From an uncultured Eubacteriales bacterium (GTDB lineage Bacteria > Bacillota > Clostridia > Peptostreptococcales > Anaerovoracaceae): 5,393 bases of DNA. Below the pieces are notes generated by a model. The model was not told the DNA's origin. It searched no databases and saw nothing but the letters and a program-made list of their open reading frames with translations. Within the stretch, counting starts at the first letter, position 1. Each line of letters starts with the position of its first letter. The DNA lies in the NCBI GenBank assembly GCA_902766185.1, contig CACXCQ010000189.1, positions 1 through 5,393 of the forward strand, in the 5' to 3' direction. Positions 4,232 to 5,393 of this stretch are shown here, in pieces. Position numbers and translations under genes: made by a program.

Positions 4232-5393
4232 AGATCTCGATCTTGCGGTTCTCCGCTTCGACCGCGGCCTCCAGATCCGCCTTGGTCAGCTCTTGCAGCT
4301 GGTCGTCGGTGATGTGATCGTTGTCAGCCGCCGCTTCATCTCCGGCGTTCTCAGCAGCCGCACCTCCAGCAGCCGCGCCTTCAGCCTCTGAACTTTCGGC
4401 GCCCTCCACGGCATCCGCGCCAGCAGCATCAGCGGCGTCGGCACCAGCCGCATCAGCACCAGCCGCATCAGCGTCCGCGCCCTCCGCGCCCTCACCTGCC
4501 TTTGCATCTTTGCCGATCTCGCCGATCCCGTCATCCACGATCCCCGCCAGCCGATTGGCCTGCTGGTGAATGGCTTTCTCGAAAACGTTCCGGGCGGTCC
4601 GGCCGTTGCCGAAATGGCTGTCGCGGTGCTCGTACATATCGTTGAACGCCACCAGCAGATACGCCTCCGCCTCCTCGGTCAGGTGGTATCCGTTCTTCTT
4701 GCAGAAGGTCAGGAAGATCTGCAGCAGCTCCTCGCCGGTGTAATCCGGAAACTCAAAAAACTTGCTGAACCGGGACCGGAATCCGGGGTTCGACTCGATG
4801 AATTTGTGCATGAGCTCGGTGTAGCCCGCCACGATGACCACCAGCTCGTCCCGGTGGTCCTCCATGGCTTTGAGGATGGTCTCGACGCACTCCTTTCCGA
4901 AGCTGTCCTGATCGTCGTTGACCAAAGCGTACGCTTCGTCGATAAACAGCACTCCGCCCATGGCCTGATTGATGACGTTCATGGTCTTCAGCGCAGTCTG
5001 CCCGGTGTATCCCGCGATCAGCTGCGCCCGCTCGGTCTCCACCAGCTGTCCCTTCGGAAGGATGCCGATGCGGTGATACAGTCCGGCCACCAGCCGCGCT
5101 ACGGTGGTCTTGCCCGTGCCCGGGTTTCCGGTGAACACCAGGTGATAGGAAATGGTGGGCACGTCCAGCCCCCGCTCCTTCCGCAGTTTTGTGATGGTGA
5201 TGAAATTCATCAGGCTGCGGATATCCTCTTTGATGCCGGTGAGCCCGACCAGCGCGTCCAGTTCGTCCAGCAGCTCCTCCATGGTCCGCGGGTCTTCCTT
5301 GATCTCCACGGCGCTCTGGGCCTCCGCGGCGTTCTCCACCCTGACCTCGGCGCCGGGTTCTCCCGTTCCTCCCCCAAAGGCTGGGCCGTTATC
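4230..5393 (-). CDS. SpoVK/CbbX-like AAA+ ATPase (partial, 5' end outside window)
   Basis: An AAA+ ATPase of the CbbX/SpoVK/EccA group, ring-forming proteins that use ATP to remodel other proteins; the client is unknown. Counting from the GTG at 5339, the single AAA+ module begins near residue 22 (ELLDELDALVGL). It has Walker A GNPGTGKT (71-78), Walker B VLFIDEAYAL (130-139), the sensor-1 region VIVAGY (168-173), arginine fingers in NPGFRSRF (184-191) and sensor-2 GNGRTARN (244-251), so it looks catalytically intact. An Ala/Asp/Gly/Glu-rich insert (about 280-338) separates the module from a short conserved-looking end, DDQLQELTKADLE (345-357). No membrane segment is seen. The frame stays open from 5339 to the window edge (Gly/Pro/Glu-rich, no stop). 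The GTG at 5339 (GAGG 5 nt before it) or the ATG at 5282 may be starts, but the gene more likely continues outside. Its terminator is at 4105-4143. Confidence 0.85.
   Translation of the reverse strand, partial: DNGPAFGGGTGEPGAEVRVENAAEAQSAVEIKEDPRTMEELLDELDALVGLTGIKEDIRSLMNFITITKLRKERGLDVPTISYHLVFTGNPGTGKTTVARLVAGLYHRIGILPKGQLVETERAQLIAGYTGQTALKTMNVINQAMGGVLFIDEAYALVNDDQDSFGKECVETILKAMEDHRDELVVIVAGYTELMHKFIESNPGFRSRFSKFFEFPDYTGEELLQIFLTFCKKNGYHLTEEAEAYLLVAFNDMYEHRDSHFGNGRTARNVFEKAIHQQANRLAGIVDDGIGEIGKDAKAGEGAEGADADAAGADAAGADAADAAGADAVEGAESSEAEGAAAGGAAAENAGDEAAADNDHITDDQLQELTKADLEAAVEAENRKIEI
4417..4470. repeat. 15-bp coding repeats in the AAA+ gene
   Basis: GCACCAGCCGCATCA occurs twice in perfect tandem (4441-4455, 4456-4470). 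A copy with two mismatches lies at 4417-4431, separated by 9 bp. Fifteen bases keep the frame, and on the minus strand each copy adds five residues of an Ala/Asp/Gly repeat. The low-complexity insert has therefore grown at least partly by tandem duplication and is likely to vary in length between strains. Confidence 0.75.

Overview
The window looks like a chromosomal segment of a fairly GC-rich, low-oxygen Gram-positive bacterium, most likely Eubacteriales (Clostridia, Lachnospiraceae-like). This is inferred from gene content: an EFR1-type flavodoxin/ferredoxin fusion, a SpoVK/CbbX-like AAA+ ATPase, purine-rich Shine-Dalgarno sites and short intrinsic terminators. No taxonomic marker gene is present.

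Layout: (i) 1-1204 has no convincing gene. It holds a 21-bp imperfect inverted repeat with DnaA-box-like ends (125-224), strong hairpins (328-365), and an array of at least five inverted-repeat units between 585 and 987. In each unit a GTC-led left arm and a GAC-ended right arm span exactly 39 bp, and unit starts lie about 73 bp apart. (ii) 1303-2049 (-) encodes an EFR1 flavodoxin/2[4Fe-4S] protein with its own terminator at 1205-1239. (iii) A divergent intergenic region (2050-2276) carries an extended -10 promoter and a palindrome at its -35 position. It drives a two-gene + strand unit: a two-TM potassium channel (2277-2711) and a YfeO-like ClC chloride channel/transporter (2728-4125). (iv) A convergent SpoVK/CbbX-like AAA+ ATPase (- strand, 4230 to past the right edge) has an Ala/Asp/Gly-rich insert near its C-terminus. 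Its likely terminator lies inside the 3' end of the ClC gene.

The K+ channel and ClC genes are 16 bp apart and probably co-transcribed. The simplest inference is paired cation/anion conduction for osmotic or membrane-potential control. The EFR1 protein is a soluble electron carrier and the AAA+ protein a probable remodelling ATPase; nothing here ties either to the channels.

The most unusual element is the constant-span inverted-repeat array in the gene-free left part. Its arms are conserved, or changed together, while the 19-23 nt between them and the linkers are unrelated. I do not recognise it as a known family.
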